A DNA stretch of 64,000 bases from Lelliottia amnigena (GCA_900635465.1 LR134135.1:1736001-1800000); one strand, 5' to 3'. Shown: positions 23,438 through 32,914, numbered from the stretch's first letter. Numbers and translations: made by a program. The notes: generated by a model not told the origin, from the letters alone.

Positions 23438-24199
23438 CTAACGCGCCAGCCAGCCTCCATCAACGGCGAGGGTATACCCGCTAATGTAATCCGACGCGGC
23501 TGACGCCAGGAAGACCACCGGGCCTTGCAGATCTTCAGGCGTACCCCAGCGCGCGGCGGGGATGCGATCGAGAATCTCTTTGCTGCGCTGCTCGTCATCG
23601 CGCAATTGCTGAGTGTTGTTGGTCGCCATGTAGCCGGGTGCAATGGCGTTGACGTTGATATTGTGCGTTGCCCACTCGTTCGCCAGCAGGCGCGTGATTC
23701 CTAATACCCCGCTTTTGGACGCCGTATACGAAGGCACACGAATCCCGCCCTGGAATGAGAGCATTGAGGCGATGTTAATGATTTTCCCGCCTTCACCTTG
23801 CGCGATGAACTGGCGTGCGACGGCCTGGGAAAGGAAGAACACCGATTTCAGATTCAGGTTGATCACGTCATCCCAGTCTTTTTCACTGAAGGTCAGCGCG
23901 TCTTCCCGGCGGATGGTGCCTGCATTATTGACCAGAATATCGACGCGACCCATTTCAGCGGCGGTTTTGCTGACGATGTCATCTATGGCGTCTTGCTTGC
24001 TGAGATCGGCCTGTATCGCCATAAAACGTCGACCTAAGGCGATGACTTTGGCTGCCGTCTCTTCGGGAATTTTGCGGTTTACACCCACAATATCGCATCC
24101 CGCTTGCGCGAGCCCCAGCGTCATTCCCTGGCCTAAGCCCGTATCGCATCCTGTCACGATGGCGACTTTTCCCGAAAGATTAAAGGCATCCAGTATCAT
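23438..24199 (-). CDS. kduD: 2-dehydro-3-deoxy-D-gluconate 5-dehydrogenase KduD
   Basis: This 253-residue classical short-chain dehydrogenase has an NAD motif TGCDTGLGQG, NNAG in LVNNAGTIRRED and the catalytic YTASK in VPSYTASKSG. It matches KduD across its length, ending ISGYTLAVDGGWLAR. KduD reduces 2,5-diketo-3-deoxygluconate in pectin/hexuronate breakdown. The start MILDAFNLSGKVAIVTG has GAGGT upstream. The usual partner kduI is absent from the window, and E. coli has no gene between ydjM and yniC, so this copy is relocated or acquired. Confidence 0.88.
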   Translation of the reverse strand: MILDAFNLSGKVAIVTGCDTGLGQGMTLGLAQAGCDIVGVNRKIPEETAAKVIALGRRFMAIQADLSKQDAIDDIVSKTAAEMGRVDILVNNAGTIRREDALTFSEKDWDDVINLNLKSVFFLSQAVARQFIAQGEGGKIINIASMLSFQGGIRVPSYTASKSGVLGITRLLANEWATHNINVNAIAPGYMATNNTQQLRDDEQRSKEILDRIPAARWGTPEDLQGPVVFLASAASDYISGYTLAVDGGWLAR

Positions 24200-24311
24200 A
24201 TGTACCTCAGAGTGTAGGGTTATTGTCGTTCTGAAGGTAAGAATAGAAGCCGTTACGGGGAAACACAAATTAAAATGAAATGATGTTTTAAAAATATTAT
24301 GGCGGTCATGT

Positions 24312-24338
24312 TTTCGGGCAACCCCATGTTGCCCGAAA
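24312..24338. terminator. Hairpin between kduD and yniC
   Basis: TTTCGGGCAAC and GTTGCCCGAAA form an 11-bp perfect stem just beyond the yniC stop codon. There is no long U-run on the minus strand, so termination strength is uncertain. Confidence 0.5.
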
Positions 24339-24345
24339 CGCGATG

Positions 24346-25017
24346 CTATTGGCCGAAAAGGTGAGCGGGGGTTAAATCGACGAGTGACGTCAGCTTCGCA
24401 TTTGCCAGCGCAAAGCGGGGATCGTGCTGGCCTTCTTCGGCCGGAACGACAATCGAGCGCATGCGTGCCGCTTTAGAGGCGATCATGCCGTTCACGGAAT
24501 CTTCCAGCGCCACGCAGGCCAAGGGATCAACACCAAGTTTTGCGGCACAGTCCATGTACACCTGCGGATGCGGTTTGCTGTACGGCAGTTTTTCTGCCGA
24601 GGCCAGAGCGTCAAAGCTGTCGCGCAGATCAAACATTTCCAGTACTTTTTCCAGCATATGCAGCGGGGAGGCGGAGGCCAGACCGATTTTTAGCCCCTGA
24701 GATTTGCACAGCGCAATGGCGTCGCGGGCGCCAGGCAACAGGGGACGTTTTTCTTCAACAAGGGAAATGGCTCTATCGATCACGCGGGCGGTGACCTCTT
24801 CACGGCTCGGACCGTTCCACGGTTGATGCGCGAACCAAAGCTCGACGACCATATCAATGCGCAGGCCCAGCGTATCGGGAAGTTCTGCGCGGCGGCTGAT
24901 GTCCACCCCGATACTTGCCATCACATCCAGTTCAGCACGATCCCACAAAGGTTCAGAATCGATCAGTAATCCATCCATATCGAAAATGGCAGCAACAATT
25001 TGGTGCGGGGTCGACAT
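24346..25017 (-). CDS. hxpB: HAD-family hexitol/2-deoxyglucose-6-phosphatase YniC (HxpB)
   Basis: This 223-residue haloacid dehalogenase-like sugar phosphatase has motif I FDMDGLLIDSEPLWDRAE, motif II in KIGLASASPLHMLEKVLE, motif III around KPHPQVY and motif IV ACVALEDSVNGMIA. The small helical cap is typical of the PGMB subfamily. In E. coli YniC dephosphorylates 2-deoxyglucose-6-phosphate and other sugar phosphates. The start MSTPHQIVAAIFDMDG has GGAGATG upstream. The frame is intact; it is divergent from yniB. Confidence 0.93.
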   Translation of the reverse strand: MSTPHQIVAAIFDMDGLLIDSEPLWDRAELDVMASIGVDISRRAELPDTLGLRIDMVVELWFAHQPWNGPSREEVTARVIDRAISLVEEKRPLLPGARDAIALCKSQGLKIGLASASPLHMLEKVLEMFDLRDSFDALASAEKLPYSKPHPQVYMDCAAKLGVDPLACVALEDSVNGMIASKAARMRSIVVPAEEGQHDPRFALANAKLTSLVDLTPAHLFGQ

Positions 25018-25164
25018 GACAACATCTCCTTTCGTAGGGGTACAGCGGAAGGTTAAAACAGGAACTCAGAAGCAATTTACCATATCGCTTTTAAATATCA
25101 GGCGAAATTCGCCACCTGAAGGTAAACTTAGGCTCAAACAGAGCGTCTTTATCAAGGGGAACTG

Positions 25165-25701
25165 ATGACGTATCAACAAGCTGGACGCATAGCAGTGTTA
25201 AAACGCGTGGCCGGATGGGTAATTTTCATCCCAGCGGTGATTTCCACGCTGATTTCAGTGCTGAAATTCATGTATGAGCGCAGTGAAAAACAGGCGGGTA
25301 TTAATGCGGTTATGCTTGATTTTGCACATGTTATGATTGAGATGATGCGCTTTAATACGCCTTTTTTGAATTTCTTTTGGTACAACTCACCCACCCCTCA
25401 TTTTCAGCAGCAATTGAACATTGTGTTTTGGATAATCTTTGCACTGATCTTTATCGCGCTTGCGCTGCAAGCATCGGGGGCACGCATGAGTCGCCAGACC
25501 CGTTTTCTGCGTGAAGGCGTTGAAGATCAACTGATTCTTGAACAAGCGAAGGGTGTTGATGGCTTAACCCGAGAGCAGATTGAATCACGCATTGTAGTGC
25601 CGCATCACACCATTTTCCTGCAGATATTCCCGCTGTACGTTTTGCCGGTGATTGTTATCGTCTGTGGGTATTTCTTCTTCTCATTGCTGGGATTTCTGTA
25701 A
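25165..25701 (+). CDS. yniB: Inner membrane protein YniB
   Basis: This 178-residue protein has three or four hydrophobic segments: AGWVIFIPAVISTLISVLKF near residue 16, FWIIFALIFIALALQ near residue 90, and YVLPVIVIVCGYFFFSLLGF at the C-terminus. A charged, soluble middle part lies between. It matches the E. coli orthologue in length and place. The function is unknown. A terminator follows directly. Confidence 0.9.
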   Translation: MTYQQAGRIAVLKRVAGWVIFIPAVISTLISVLKFMYERSEKQAGINAVMLDFAHVMIEMMRFNTPFLNFFWYNSPTPHFQQQLNIVFWIIFALIFIALALQASGARMSRQTRFLREGVEDQLILEQAKGVDGLTREQIESRIVVPHHTIFLQIFPLYVLPVIVIVCGYFFFSLLGFL

Positions 25702-25710
25702 AGCGAAACA

Positions 25711-25734
25711 GGGTGGTGTTGACCACCCCTTTTT
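25711..25734 (+). terminator. Rho-independent terminator of yniB
   Basis: GGGTGGT-GTTG-ACCACCC followed by CTTTTT, 10 bases past the yniB stop. Confidence 0.85.
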
Positions 25735-25750
25735 ATGGCTATTTCTGAGC

Positions 25751-26611
25751 CTATGCCGCTAAAACCCTGTCCAACGCGCGTTGGGCATTGACCAGATGCT
25801 CCCCTCCAAACAAAATTGCCCGGTTAAACAGCGTGTAGAGCTGATAGATCGGTTGTCGATCGAGAAAGTCGGGGGGCAGCGGTGAAACAGCCTGATAGCC
25901 GTCATAGATTTGCGGCGGTTGTTCAGGATGCAGCGGTAACATCGCCAGATCGCATTCCCGGTCGCCCCAGTAGCAGGCCGGGTCAAAAATATACGGGCCG
26001 TTTGGTCCTAATGCACAGTTTTCAGACCATAAGTCACCGTGGAGCAACGACGGTTGCGGCTGGTGCGACGCGAGCCGCTGATGAACGTGGTCGACAATCG
26101 CATCAATGTTGCCAAATGAGAGACCTTTTTCCGCAGCAAGTTCCAGCTGCCAGCCGATGCGTTGTTCCGCAAAAAAGGTGGACCAGCGGCGCTGCCAGGC
26201 ATTGGGCTGCGGTGTGGTCGAGAGATCGTTATCAAAATCGAGACCAAACTGCGGTTGATCGCTCCACGCGTGCAGCCGCGCAATCTGCTGACCCAACAAA
26301 AAGGCGTTGTGAGCATCCAGAGGGCGGGCAGGGAGATAATCCATCACCAGGAAGCTGTAGTCACGATCGCTGCCCAGCGCCCAAACTTTTGGCACCGAGA
26401 CGGTTTTGCTGCGCGACAATAACTCGAGCTGATCGGCTTCGGCGGTGAAGATAGGAAGAAGTTCCCGCTCATCACATTTCACGAAGAGATCGCGTCCGGC
26501 AAACCGCAGATGCCATGCGGCGTGGATTTCTCCGCCCGGCAACTCGTTACGCAGCTCAATTTCCCCTTCGCCCAGCTGTTCATTTAACAGATAATTGATA
26601 GCCTGCCACAT
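25751..26611 (-). CDS. yniA: Fructosamine/ketosamine-3-kinase family protein YniA
   Basis: This 286-residue kinase has the aminoglycoside phosphotransferase fold. The catalytic loop is LLHGDLWSENCALG and the metal-binding segment is FDPACYWGDRECDLAML. The N-terminal lobe has FVKCDERELLPIF, as in fructosamine 3-kinases. It probably phosphorylates glycated amines for repair; E. coli YniA is assigned to this family. It lies between yniB and ydiZ as in E. coli. Confidence 0.92.
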   Translation of the reverse strand: MWQAINYLLNEQLGEGEIELRNELPGGEIHAAWHLRFAGRDLFVKCDERELLPIFTAEADQLELLSRSKTVSVPKVWALGSDRDYSFLVMDYLPARPLDAHNAFLLGQQIARLHAWSDQPQFGLDFDNDLSTTPQPNAWQRRWSTFFAEQRIGWQLELAAEKGLSFGNIDAIVDHVHQRLASHQPQPSLLHGDLWSENCALGPNGPYIFDPACYWGDRECDLAMLPLHPEQPPQIYDGYQAVSPLPPDFLDRQPIYQLYTLFNRAILFGGEHLVNAQRALDRVLAA

Positions 26612-26716
26612 GATGATTCTCCCATGTTGTCCGCCAGATCATAAAGTTAGCGCAGAACCGCCGTTAAATAATACGAGCTAACGCACACCTGAGCCGTTTG
26701 GATGTATACAGGGCAC

Positions 26717-27007
26717 TTATTGTTCGCTTTTTTGCCACGCTTCCCAGGTGTTAACCTGGATGTCGGCTTCTTTGCCTGTCGCGCTTTCGACGAGCCCATT
26801 GGCCAGCGTTTTGACTTCATCGGCACTGAGGGTGCTGATCAGCCCAAAAGTGTTGATGCCCAGGTCATGAATGTTTCCTTCATCATCCGCCATCGTGAGC
26901 AAAAAACCGCCTCGCGAGAAATGATTGGTGATTTCGTTGAGCTCGGTCAGCGAATCTTCATGAATTTTTACGATTACCACGTAGCGGGTGATATCACCAC
27001 TGCTCAT
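26717..27007 (-). CDS. ydiZ: Uncharacterised protein YdiZ
   Basis: This small acidic protein of 96 residues starts MSSGDITRYVVIVKIHEDSL. It has no signal peptide or membrane segment. The predicted order is strand-helix-strand-strand-helix, with the motif GLISTLSADEVKTLANGLVE. Position between yniA and pfkB and the length identify it as YdiZ. No function is known. A good AGGTG ribosome binding site precedes it. Confidence 0.85.
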   Translation of the reverse strand: MSSGDITRYVVIVKIHEDSLTELNEITNHFSRGGFLLTMADDEGNIHDLGINTFGLISTLSADEVKTLANGLVESATGKEADIQVNTWEAWQKSEQ

Positions 27008-27109
27008 ATTTCACCTCGTTGTTATTATGAAAGTTTTTTTAGCATAGTTGATTGTGCCATTTTGGCGACTTTATGCACACTTCCCCCAGGGTTTAGGGGG
27101 AAGCAAGGG

Positions 27110-28042
27110 TTACTGTTGAGTGAGATAGTCGACGATTTTTTGCGTATCGGCGAGCGAACAGAGCCGCGTCCCTTTGTTGATGGTGGCGGCGCTGCCTGCC
27201 GCAACGCCATGACGCGTCATCTCCAGTAAGGATGCGCCTTGCGCAAGTTTTAACGTCATCGCGCCGACCATACTGTCACCCGCACCAACGGTGCTCTGGC
27301 TTTTCATCGGCGGGGGAACGACCTGTACGTAACCCGACTCGTCAACGGCGAGCGCACCCTGCGGTCCAAGTGATACCACCACGCGGCGTGATTTCCCGCT
27401 GCGTACCAGTTCCTGAGCTGCGGCACGCACATCGTCGGGCTGCGTTAATGCGCGATTCACCAGCGCGCTCAACTCTTTTTGGTTTGGCTTGATAAGCTCC
27501 AGACCGCCGGATTCCAGCGCTGCCGTAAGTGCGTCGCCTGAACTATCAACAACGCAGCGCAGGCCCTGTTTTTGAGCAGCATGGATCAGTTGCGTGAGTT
27601 TTTCGGTTTTAACGCCGGGTGGCAGACTGCCGCTGATCACGAGTATCGATCCGCTTTCAATCGCCATGACTTTCTCTTCCAGCTGACGGAATTCATCGTC
27701 AGTCAGCATGGCGCCGGGCATCACGAAACGATACTGCTCACCGCTGGATTCGACGTGAACGTGCAAATTTTGCCGCGTCCAGTCTTTGGCCTGAACAGTG
27801 TCAACGGCGACCTGTTCGTCTGCCAGTAATGCCACCAGATGTTCACCGGTGGCACCTCCGGCGGGAAATATGGCGGTAGCTTTACCGCCAAGATGAGTAA
27901 TGGCGCGCGCAACGTTGATGCCTCCACCGCCGGGTTCAAAGACGGGAGCGCTACAGCGTAGTTTGCCCTCAGGGTAGATCTGTGGTGTTAGGGTGGCACT
28001 GTCGAGAGAAGGGGAGAGCGTCAGAGTGTAAATCTGTACCAT
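27110..28042 (-). CDS. pfkB: 6-phosphofructokinase II, PfkB
   Basis: This 310-residue ribokinase/PfkB-family kinase phosphorylates fructose-6-phosphate. Signatures are GGGGINVARAITHLGGKATAIFP-type at residues 37-59 and the C-terminal GAGDSMVGAMTLKL, whose aspartate is the catalytic base. KPNQKELSALVNR is the ATP-site region. It starts MVQIYTLTLSPSLDSAT like E. coli PfkB. It is monocistronic; a C/G-rich hairpin lies downstream at about 27077-27100. Confidence 0.95.
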   Translation of the reverse strand: MVQIYTLTLSPSLDSATLTPQIYPEGKLRCSAPVFEPGGGGINVARAITHLGGKATAIFPAGGATGEHLVALLADEQVAVDTVQAKDWTRQNLHVHVESSGEQYRFVMPGAMLTDDEFRQLEEKVMAIESGSILVISGSLPPGVKTEKLTQLIHAAQKQGLRCVVDSSGDALTAALESGGLELIKPNQKELSALVNRALTQPDDVRAAAQELVRSGKSRRVVVSLGPQGALAVDESGYVQVVPPPMKSQSTVGAGDSMVGAMTLKLAQGASLLEMTRHGVAAGSAATINKGTRLCSLADTQKIVDYLTQQ

Positions 28043-28212
28043 TATGACCTCCTTTTAGAATGGCTTCTTTAAGCCTGGCACTCATTATGCAGAAAAGAAA
28101 GTAAATAACAGTATGATTTTTAATATAAATGTTTAAAGCGATAGCGTCTTTTTATTATGTAATAAAAGTCGGTTTAAGATCGTTCTTATTCAAAAAATGA
28201 AATAAGAAATCA

Positions 28213-28241
28213 TTGCTATGTTATATGAGCCTTTTTATAAT
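28213..28241 (+). promoter_or_regulatory. Sigma-70 promoter upstream of ydiY
   Basis: TTGCTA (28213-28218) and TATAAT (28236-28241) are separated by exactly 17 bp. The start of transcription would fall near 28248, about 90 bp before the ydiY start codon. Confidence 0.65.
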
Positions 28242-28290
28242 TTGTTACCTTTCTACGGATGCCTTCTCATTGATCCTCAAGAAAGTTTCC

Positions 28291-28314
28291 GAGACCGTGA
28301 TGGTCTCTTTTTTT
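28291..28314 (+). terminator. Intrinsic terminator inside the ydiY leader (attenuator or sRNA end)
   Basis: GAGACC-GTGAT-GGTCTC followed by seven or more T lies between the predicted ydiY promoter and the ydiY start, on the same strand. Transcripts stopping here would be about 65 nt long. The region therefore encodes either a short RNA or a premature-termination switch. Confidence 0.65.
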
Positions 28315-28335
28315 GTTGTACGGACTCCCTTAAAA

Positions 28336-29094
28336 ATGAAGCTTTTGAAGACAGTACCCGCTGCAATGATGCTGGCGGGAGGCGTGTTTGCCTCGATGTA
28401 TGCAGCCGCTGATGATACCGTTTTTACTGTCATGGATGACCCCTCCACTGCGCAGAAACCGTTTGAAGGCAACCTTAACGCTGGTTATCTGGCGCAATCG
28501 GGTAACACTAAAAGCTCTTCCCTGACGGCTGATACCACCATGACGTGGTATGGAAATAGCACAGCCTGGTCACTGTGGGGTAATGCGAGTAACACCTCCT
28601 CTAACGACGAGCGCTCTTCTGAGAAGTATGCGGTTGGCGGTCGTAGCCGTTACAACATGACCGATACGGATTATCTCTTCGGACAGGCAAGCTGGTTAAC
28701 AGACCGCTACAACGGCTACCGTCAGCGTGATGTGTTCACTGCGGGTTATGGTCGTCAGTTCCTGAACGGGCCAGTACACAGTTTCCGTTTTGAATTCGGT
28801 CCTGGTGTGCGTTATGACGAATACACAGATGGCGATACCAAAACGCAACCGCTGGGTTACGCGTCTGGCACCTATGCCTGGCAGTTCACTGATAACGCCA
28901 AATTCACTCAGGGTGTCTCCGTATTTGGTGCTGATGATACGACACTGAACTCAGAGACTGCGCTGAATGTGGCGATTAACGAACACTTTGGTTTGAAAGT
29001 CGCTTATAACGTCACCTGGAACTCTGAACCACCGGCTTCTGCTCCGGAACATACAGATCGTAGAACCACGATTTCCTTAGGTTACAAAATGTAA
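28336..29094 (+). CDS. ydiY: DUF481 family outer-membrane-like protein YdiY
   Basis: This 252-residue exported protein has a signal peptide cut near ASMYAAA-DD. The mature part is a series of amphipathic beta strands (NLNAGYLAQSGNTKSSSLTA, AWSLWGNASNTS, HSFRFEFGPGVRYDEY) ending in an aromatic-containing strand TTISLGYKM, typical of an outer membrane barrel. E. coli YdiY is acid inducible and uncharacterised. The start MKLLKTVPAAMM (28336) is preferred because it begins the signal peptide. It lies behind an in-leader terminator. Confidence 0.92.
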   Translation: MKLLKTVPAAMMLAGGVFASMYAAADDTVFTVMDDPSTAQKPFEGNLNAGYLAQSGNTKSSSLTADTTMTWYGNSTAWSLWGNASNTSSNDERSSEKYAVGGRSRYNMTDTDYLFGQASWLTDRYNGYRQRDVFTAGYGRQFLNGPVHSFRFEFGPGVRYDEYTDGDTKTQPLGYASGTYAWQFTDNAKFTQGVSVFGADDTTLNSETALNVAINEHFGLKVAYNVTWNSEPPASAPEHTDRRTTISLGYKM

Positions 29095-29356
29095 TTCTCT
29101 CGGGCCGAAATATTTACGGCCCATTTTTATTTTAACAAAGCGTGCTATTAAAACGTAAACAGCGTTTTAAATAATCTATTTATTCGCTATCTCCATAATT
29201 TCTTCATAATTGTCTCTCTTGATAAGTCTTCAGTTTATTTGACACTTTTTGATAAATAAATTGACTATGCAAAAGTGTGATCCAGATCTACACTAACAAC
29301 ACAGGCATTTATTTGTCTCAAGTTATTTTGCATTAATTAAGACAGAGAAAAACATT

Positions 29357-29590
29357 ATGAATAAATTCAAAACCGCTGCAGCAGCAATGGTGCTTTCAAC
29401 ACTTTCATTTGGTGTATTTGCCGCTGATTCAGCTACACAGTCTACCAGTGACGCCTCAACTCAAATCGGTATTACTCGCGCTTCTGATGTTGAAGCGGGC
29501 TCAAACATTGCGCCGGGTTCACAATCCACCGGACAGTCAATGAATGACGCATTTGATGTACATAAACTTGTGGCGGGTGAGTGGTCTTGA
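29357..29590 (+). CDS. Small exported protein of unknown function
   Basis: This 77-residue protein has a clear Sec signal peptide (MNKFKTAAAAMVLSTLSFGVFA, cut before ADS). The mature peptide of about 55 residues is rich in Ser, Thr and Ala: SDASTQIGITRASDVEAGSN then MNDAFDVHKLVAGEWS. The signal resembles those of the BhsA/McbA (DUF1471) family, but the mature part lacks that domain's LxxxLxxKA pattern. It is monocistronic, with its own terminator downstream. I do not recognise an E. coli counterpart. Confidence 0.7.
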   Translation: MNKFKTAAAAMVLSTLSFGVFAADSATQSTSDASTQIGITRASDVEAGSNIAPGSQSTGQSMNDAFDVHKLVAGEWS

Positions 29591-29641
29591 TCTTAACGGG
29601 TCATGACTTTGCATGACATTATTGGCATCATTCCACCCTGT

Positions 29642-29670
29642 AAAAACCGGATTCTGACGTACCGGTTTTT
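29642..29670 (+). terminator. Rho-independent terminator of the small exported protein gene
   Basis: AAAAACCGG, a short loop and CCGGTTTTT about 50 bases after the stop codon. Confidence 0.85.
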
Positions 29671-29800
29671 AACATGGGATAAGGCGTAAATTTATTTAAA
29701 GATTTACGAATTAATGTTTTATCTTTGTAAGCGTATAATCACCCATTCGTATTAGGCGGGATACATTATGTATTAACATACGTAATGTTGAGTCGTTTCT

Positions 29801-29908
29801 TTAGCCCCACAACATTGCCGCCCAACGTAATAATAACATCGCTGCGCAGATAGCGATTAATACCACCACCATTTTCCAGTGTTTTTTCGCAAAGCGTTTT
29901 GATGGCAT
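29801..29908 (-). CDS. yniD: Small membrane protein YniD
   Basis: This is a 35-residue protein, too short for most gene callers. It starts MPSKRFAKKHWKMVVVLIAI and continues CAAMLLLRWAAMLWG. A basic N-terminus precedes one hydrophobic helix. It matches my memory of E. coli YniD closely in sequence and exactly in length. AAGGAAGG sits at the right distance upstream of the ATG. No function is known for YniD. Confidence 0.85.
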   Translation of the reverse strand: MPSKRFAKKHWKMVVVLIAICAAMLLLRWAAMLWG

Positions 29909-29974
29909 GGTCCTTCCTTGTGTTTAGCTTACATCTCTTTATCAATATACAGGATGTATAGCCTACCCGCAGAG

Positions 29975-30067
29975 TCAAAACCAGTTAAACTTGTTCGCAA
30001 GCAGCATGACCAGTCCCGCGGCAGAGAGAATATTCAATATGACAACCGTTCTGCTGGAAACATTCAT
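29975..30067 (-). CDS. YncL-like small membrane protein
   Basis: This 30-residue protein reads MNVSSRTVVILNILSAAGLV followed by MLLANKFNWF: one hydrophobic helix flanked by short polar ends. The start MNVSSRTVV resembles E. coli YncL, a 31-residue stress-induced membrane protein encoded elsewhere in that genome. A GGGAGGG ribosome binding site is 8 bases upstream. It lies 66 bp upstream of yniD on the same strand, so the two may be co-transcribed. Confidence 0.7.
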   Translation of the reverse strand: MNVSSRTVVILNILSAAGLVMLLANKFNWF

Positions 30068-30393
30068 AGTATGCCCTCCCTTCGTTGTAAGGCCTTGTAA
30101 AAGCGTAGCCCAGCAAATGTAGATCGCGAGCGCCGCAACGCAAAACTTACTCAACTCATACGCAAGTTGTAGATGCAGTAATCTCGGTGCAGGGAGTGCA
30201 TTCCCCCTTTTGTTAGTGTTACCATCTGGGAACAGATCGTAAATCGGAGTTTGTCTGATTACGGTTATGTATCGGATGGCGAGCCAATTTGACGATTGTT
30301 GGTCAGATGGTGTCGTAATCCATTGTCAAAACACGATTATTTTCTTTGTATATGCTCTTATGTGTGGGGCATCACTGCAAATAAGGATATAAA
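30068..30393 (+). promoter_or_regulatory. thrS promoter and translational operator region
   Basis: This 326-bp region precedes thrS and contains no gene. In E. coli the thrS leader folds into tRNA-Thr-like stem-loops that bind threonyl-tRNA synthetase and block ribosome entry. The last 100 bases here, including the segment around TGTGTGGGGCATCACTGC and AAGGATATAAA before the AUG, look conserved with it. I could not fold it fully by eye. Confidence 0.55.
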
Positions 30394-32322
30394 ATGCCTG
30401 TAATTACTCTTCCTGATGGCAGTCAACGCCATTTTGACCGTGCCGTAAGCCCGATGGATGTTGCCCTGGACATTGGTCCTGGCCTGGCTAAAGCCACCAT
30501 CGCTGGTCGTGTAAACGGTGAGTTGGTTGATGCTTCTGATCTGATTGAAAACGACGCACAGCTTTCCATCATTACCGCCAAGGATGCCGAAGGTCTTGAG
30601 ATCATTCGTCACTCCTGCGCGCACCTGTTGGGCCATGCTATTAAGCAGCTGTGGCCGAATACCAAAATGGCGATTGGCCCGGTTATTGATAACGGCTTCT
30701 ACTATGACGTTGATCTTGACCATACTCTGACTCAGGAAGACATCGACGCGCTCGAAAAACGTATGCACGAGCTCGCCGAAACTAACTACGATGTCATCAA
30801 GAAGAATGTCAGCTGGCACGAAGCGCGTGAAACCTTCGTGAAGCGTGGCGAAAACTACAAAGTTTCTATTCTTGATGAAAACATTTCGCATGATGACAAG
30901 CCCGGCTTGTATCATCACGAAGAATATGTCGACATGTGTCGTGGACCGCACGTGCCGAACATGCGTTTCTGTCACCACTTCAAATTGATGAAGATTGCCG
31001 GTGCGTACTGGCGTGGCGACAGCAACAATAAGATGTTGCAGCGTATTTATGGTACCGCTTGGGCAGACAAAAAAGCCCTGAATGCTTATCTGGTTCGTCT
31101 GGAAGAAGCAGCGAAGCGTGACCACCGTAAAATCGGTAAACAACTCGACCTGTATCATATGCAGGAAGAGGCGCCGGGTATGGTCTTCTGGCATAACGAT
31201 GGCTGGACTATCTTCCGTGAACTGGAAACTTTCGTACGCTCTAAGTTGAAAGAATATCAGTATCAGGAAGTGAAAGGCCCGTTCATGATGGACCGTGTGC
31301 TGTGGGAGAAAACCGGCCACTGGGACAACTATAAAGATGCGATGTTCACGACGTCTTCAGAGAACCGCGAATACTGCATCAAGCCGATGAACTGTCCTGG
31401 CCACGTTCAGATCTTTAATCAGGGTCTGAAATCTTATCGCGATCTGCCGCTGCGTATGGCGGAGTTCGGTAGCTGTCATCGTAATGAACCATCAGGTGCA
31501 TTGCATGGTCTGATGCGTGTACGCGGCTTTACTCAGGATGACGCGCATATCTTCTGTACTGAAGGTCAGGTGCGAGAGGAAGTTAACGCCTGTATTCGTA
31601 TGGTCTACGATATGTATAGCACTTTTGGCTTCGAGAAAATCGTTGTCAAACTCTCAACTCGTCCGGAAAAACGTATCGGCAGTGACGAGACCTGGGATCG
31701 TGCTGAGGCGGATCTGGCAGTTGCGCTTGAAGAAAATAACATTCCATTTGAGTATCAACTGGGTGAAGGCGCATTCTACGGTCCGAAAATCGAATTTACA
31801 CTGTATGACTGTCTCGACCGCGCCTGGCAGTGCGGTACGGTGCAGCTGGACTTCTCTCTGCCGCAGCGTTTAAGCGCCTCTTATGTTGGCGAAGACAACG
31901 AGCGTCAGATTCCGGTTATGATTCACCGTGCGATTCTGGGTTCTATTGAACGCTTTATCGGTATTCTTACCGAAGAATTCGCAGGCTTCTTCCCAACCTG
32001 GCTTGCGCCAGTGCAGGTCGTGGTGATGAATATTACCGATTCTCAGGCTGATTACGTTAAAGAATTGACGCAGAAACTACAAAATGCGGGCATTCGCGTA
32101 AAAGCGGACTTGAGAAATGAGAAGATTGGCTTTAAAATCCGTGAGCACACATTACGTCGTGTCCCTTACATGTTGGTCTGCGGTGATAAAGAGGTGGAAT
32201 CAGGCAAAGTTGCCGTTCGCACCCGCCGTGGTAAAGACTTGGGCAGCCTGGACGTAAATGAAGTGATTGAGAAGCTGCGACTAGAGATTCGCAGCCGCAG
32301 TCTTCAACAACTGGAGGTATAA
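30394..32322 (+). CDS. thrS: Threonyl-tRNA synthetase ThrS
   Basis: This 642-residue class II synthetase has an N-terminal TGS domain ([24 protein letters not shown]) and an editing domain with [15 protein letters not shown] and the downstream CRGPH. The catalytic core has the zinc ligand cysteine in [12 protein letters not shown] and class II motif 3 in [12 protein letters not shown]. The anticodon-binding domain follows ([15 protein letters not shown]). It charges tRNA-Thr and represses its own mRNA. It starts the thrS-infC-rpmI-rplT-pheMST-ihfA cluster. The frame is intact. Confidence 0.98.
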   Translation: MPVITLPDGSQRHFDRAVSPMDVALDIGPGLAKATIAGRVNGELVDASDLIENDAQLSIITAKDAEGLEIIRHSCAHLLGHAIKQLWPNTKMAIGPVIDNGFYYDVDLDHTLTQEDIDALEKRMHELAETNYDVIKKNVSWHEARETFVKRGENYKVSILDENISHDDKPGLYHHEEYVDMCRGPHVPNMRFCHHFKLMKIAGAYWRGDSNNKMLQRIYGTAWADKKALNAYLVRLEEAAKRDHRKIGKQLDLYHMQEEAPGMVFWHNDGWTIFRELETFVRSKLKEYQYQEVKGPFMMDRVLWEKTGHWDNYKDAMFTTSSENREYCIKPMNCPGHVQIFNQGLKSYRDLPLRMAEFGSCHRNEPSGALHGLMRVRGFTQDDAHIFCTEGQVREEVNACIRMVYDMYSTFGFEKIVVKLSTRPEKRIGSDETWDRAEADLAVALEENNIPFEYQLGEGAFYGPKIEFTLYDCLDRAWQCGTVQLDFSLPQRLSASYVGEDNERQIPVMIHRAILGSIERFIGILTEEFAGFFPTWLAPVQVVVMNITDSQADYVKELTQKLQNAGIRVKADLRNEKIGFKIREHTLRRVPYMLVCGDKEVESGKVAVRTRRGKDLGSLDVNEVIEKLRLEIRSRSLQQLEV

Positions 32323-32868
<546 letters not shown>

Positions 32869-32884
32869 GGCCTTCAAGTAGCAA

Positions 32885-32914
32885 GATCTGTGGAGCCTAC
32901 GGGCTTCGCAGATT
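32885..32914 (+). promoter_or_regulatory. Hairpin in the infC-rpmI spacer (L20 control region)
   Basis: ATCTGTGGAGCC and GGCTTCGCAGAT form a strong stem followed by a few T. In E. coli the infC-rpmI spacer takes part in the RNA structures bound by ribosomal protein L20 to repress rpmI and rplT. The hairpin could also attenuate transcription. Confidence 0.5.

Noticed and set aside
30358..31320. A 320-codon minus-strand open frame inside thrS
   Set aside because: Shadow of thrS codon usage; the sense-strand protein is complete and essential.
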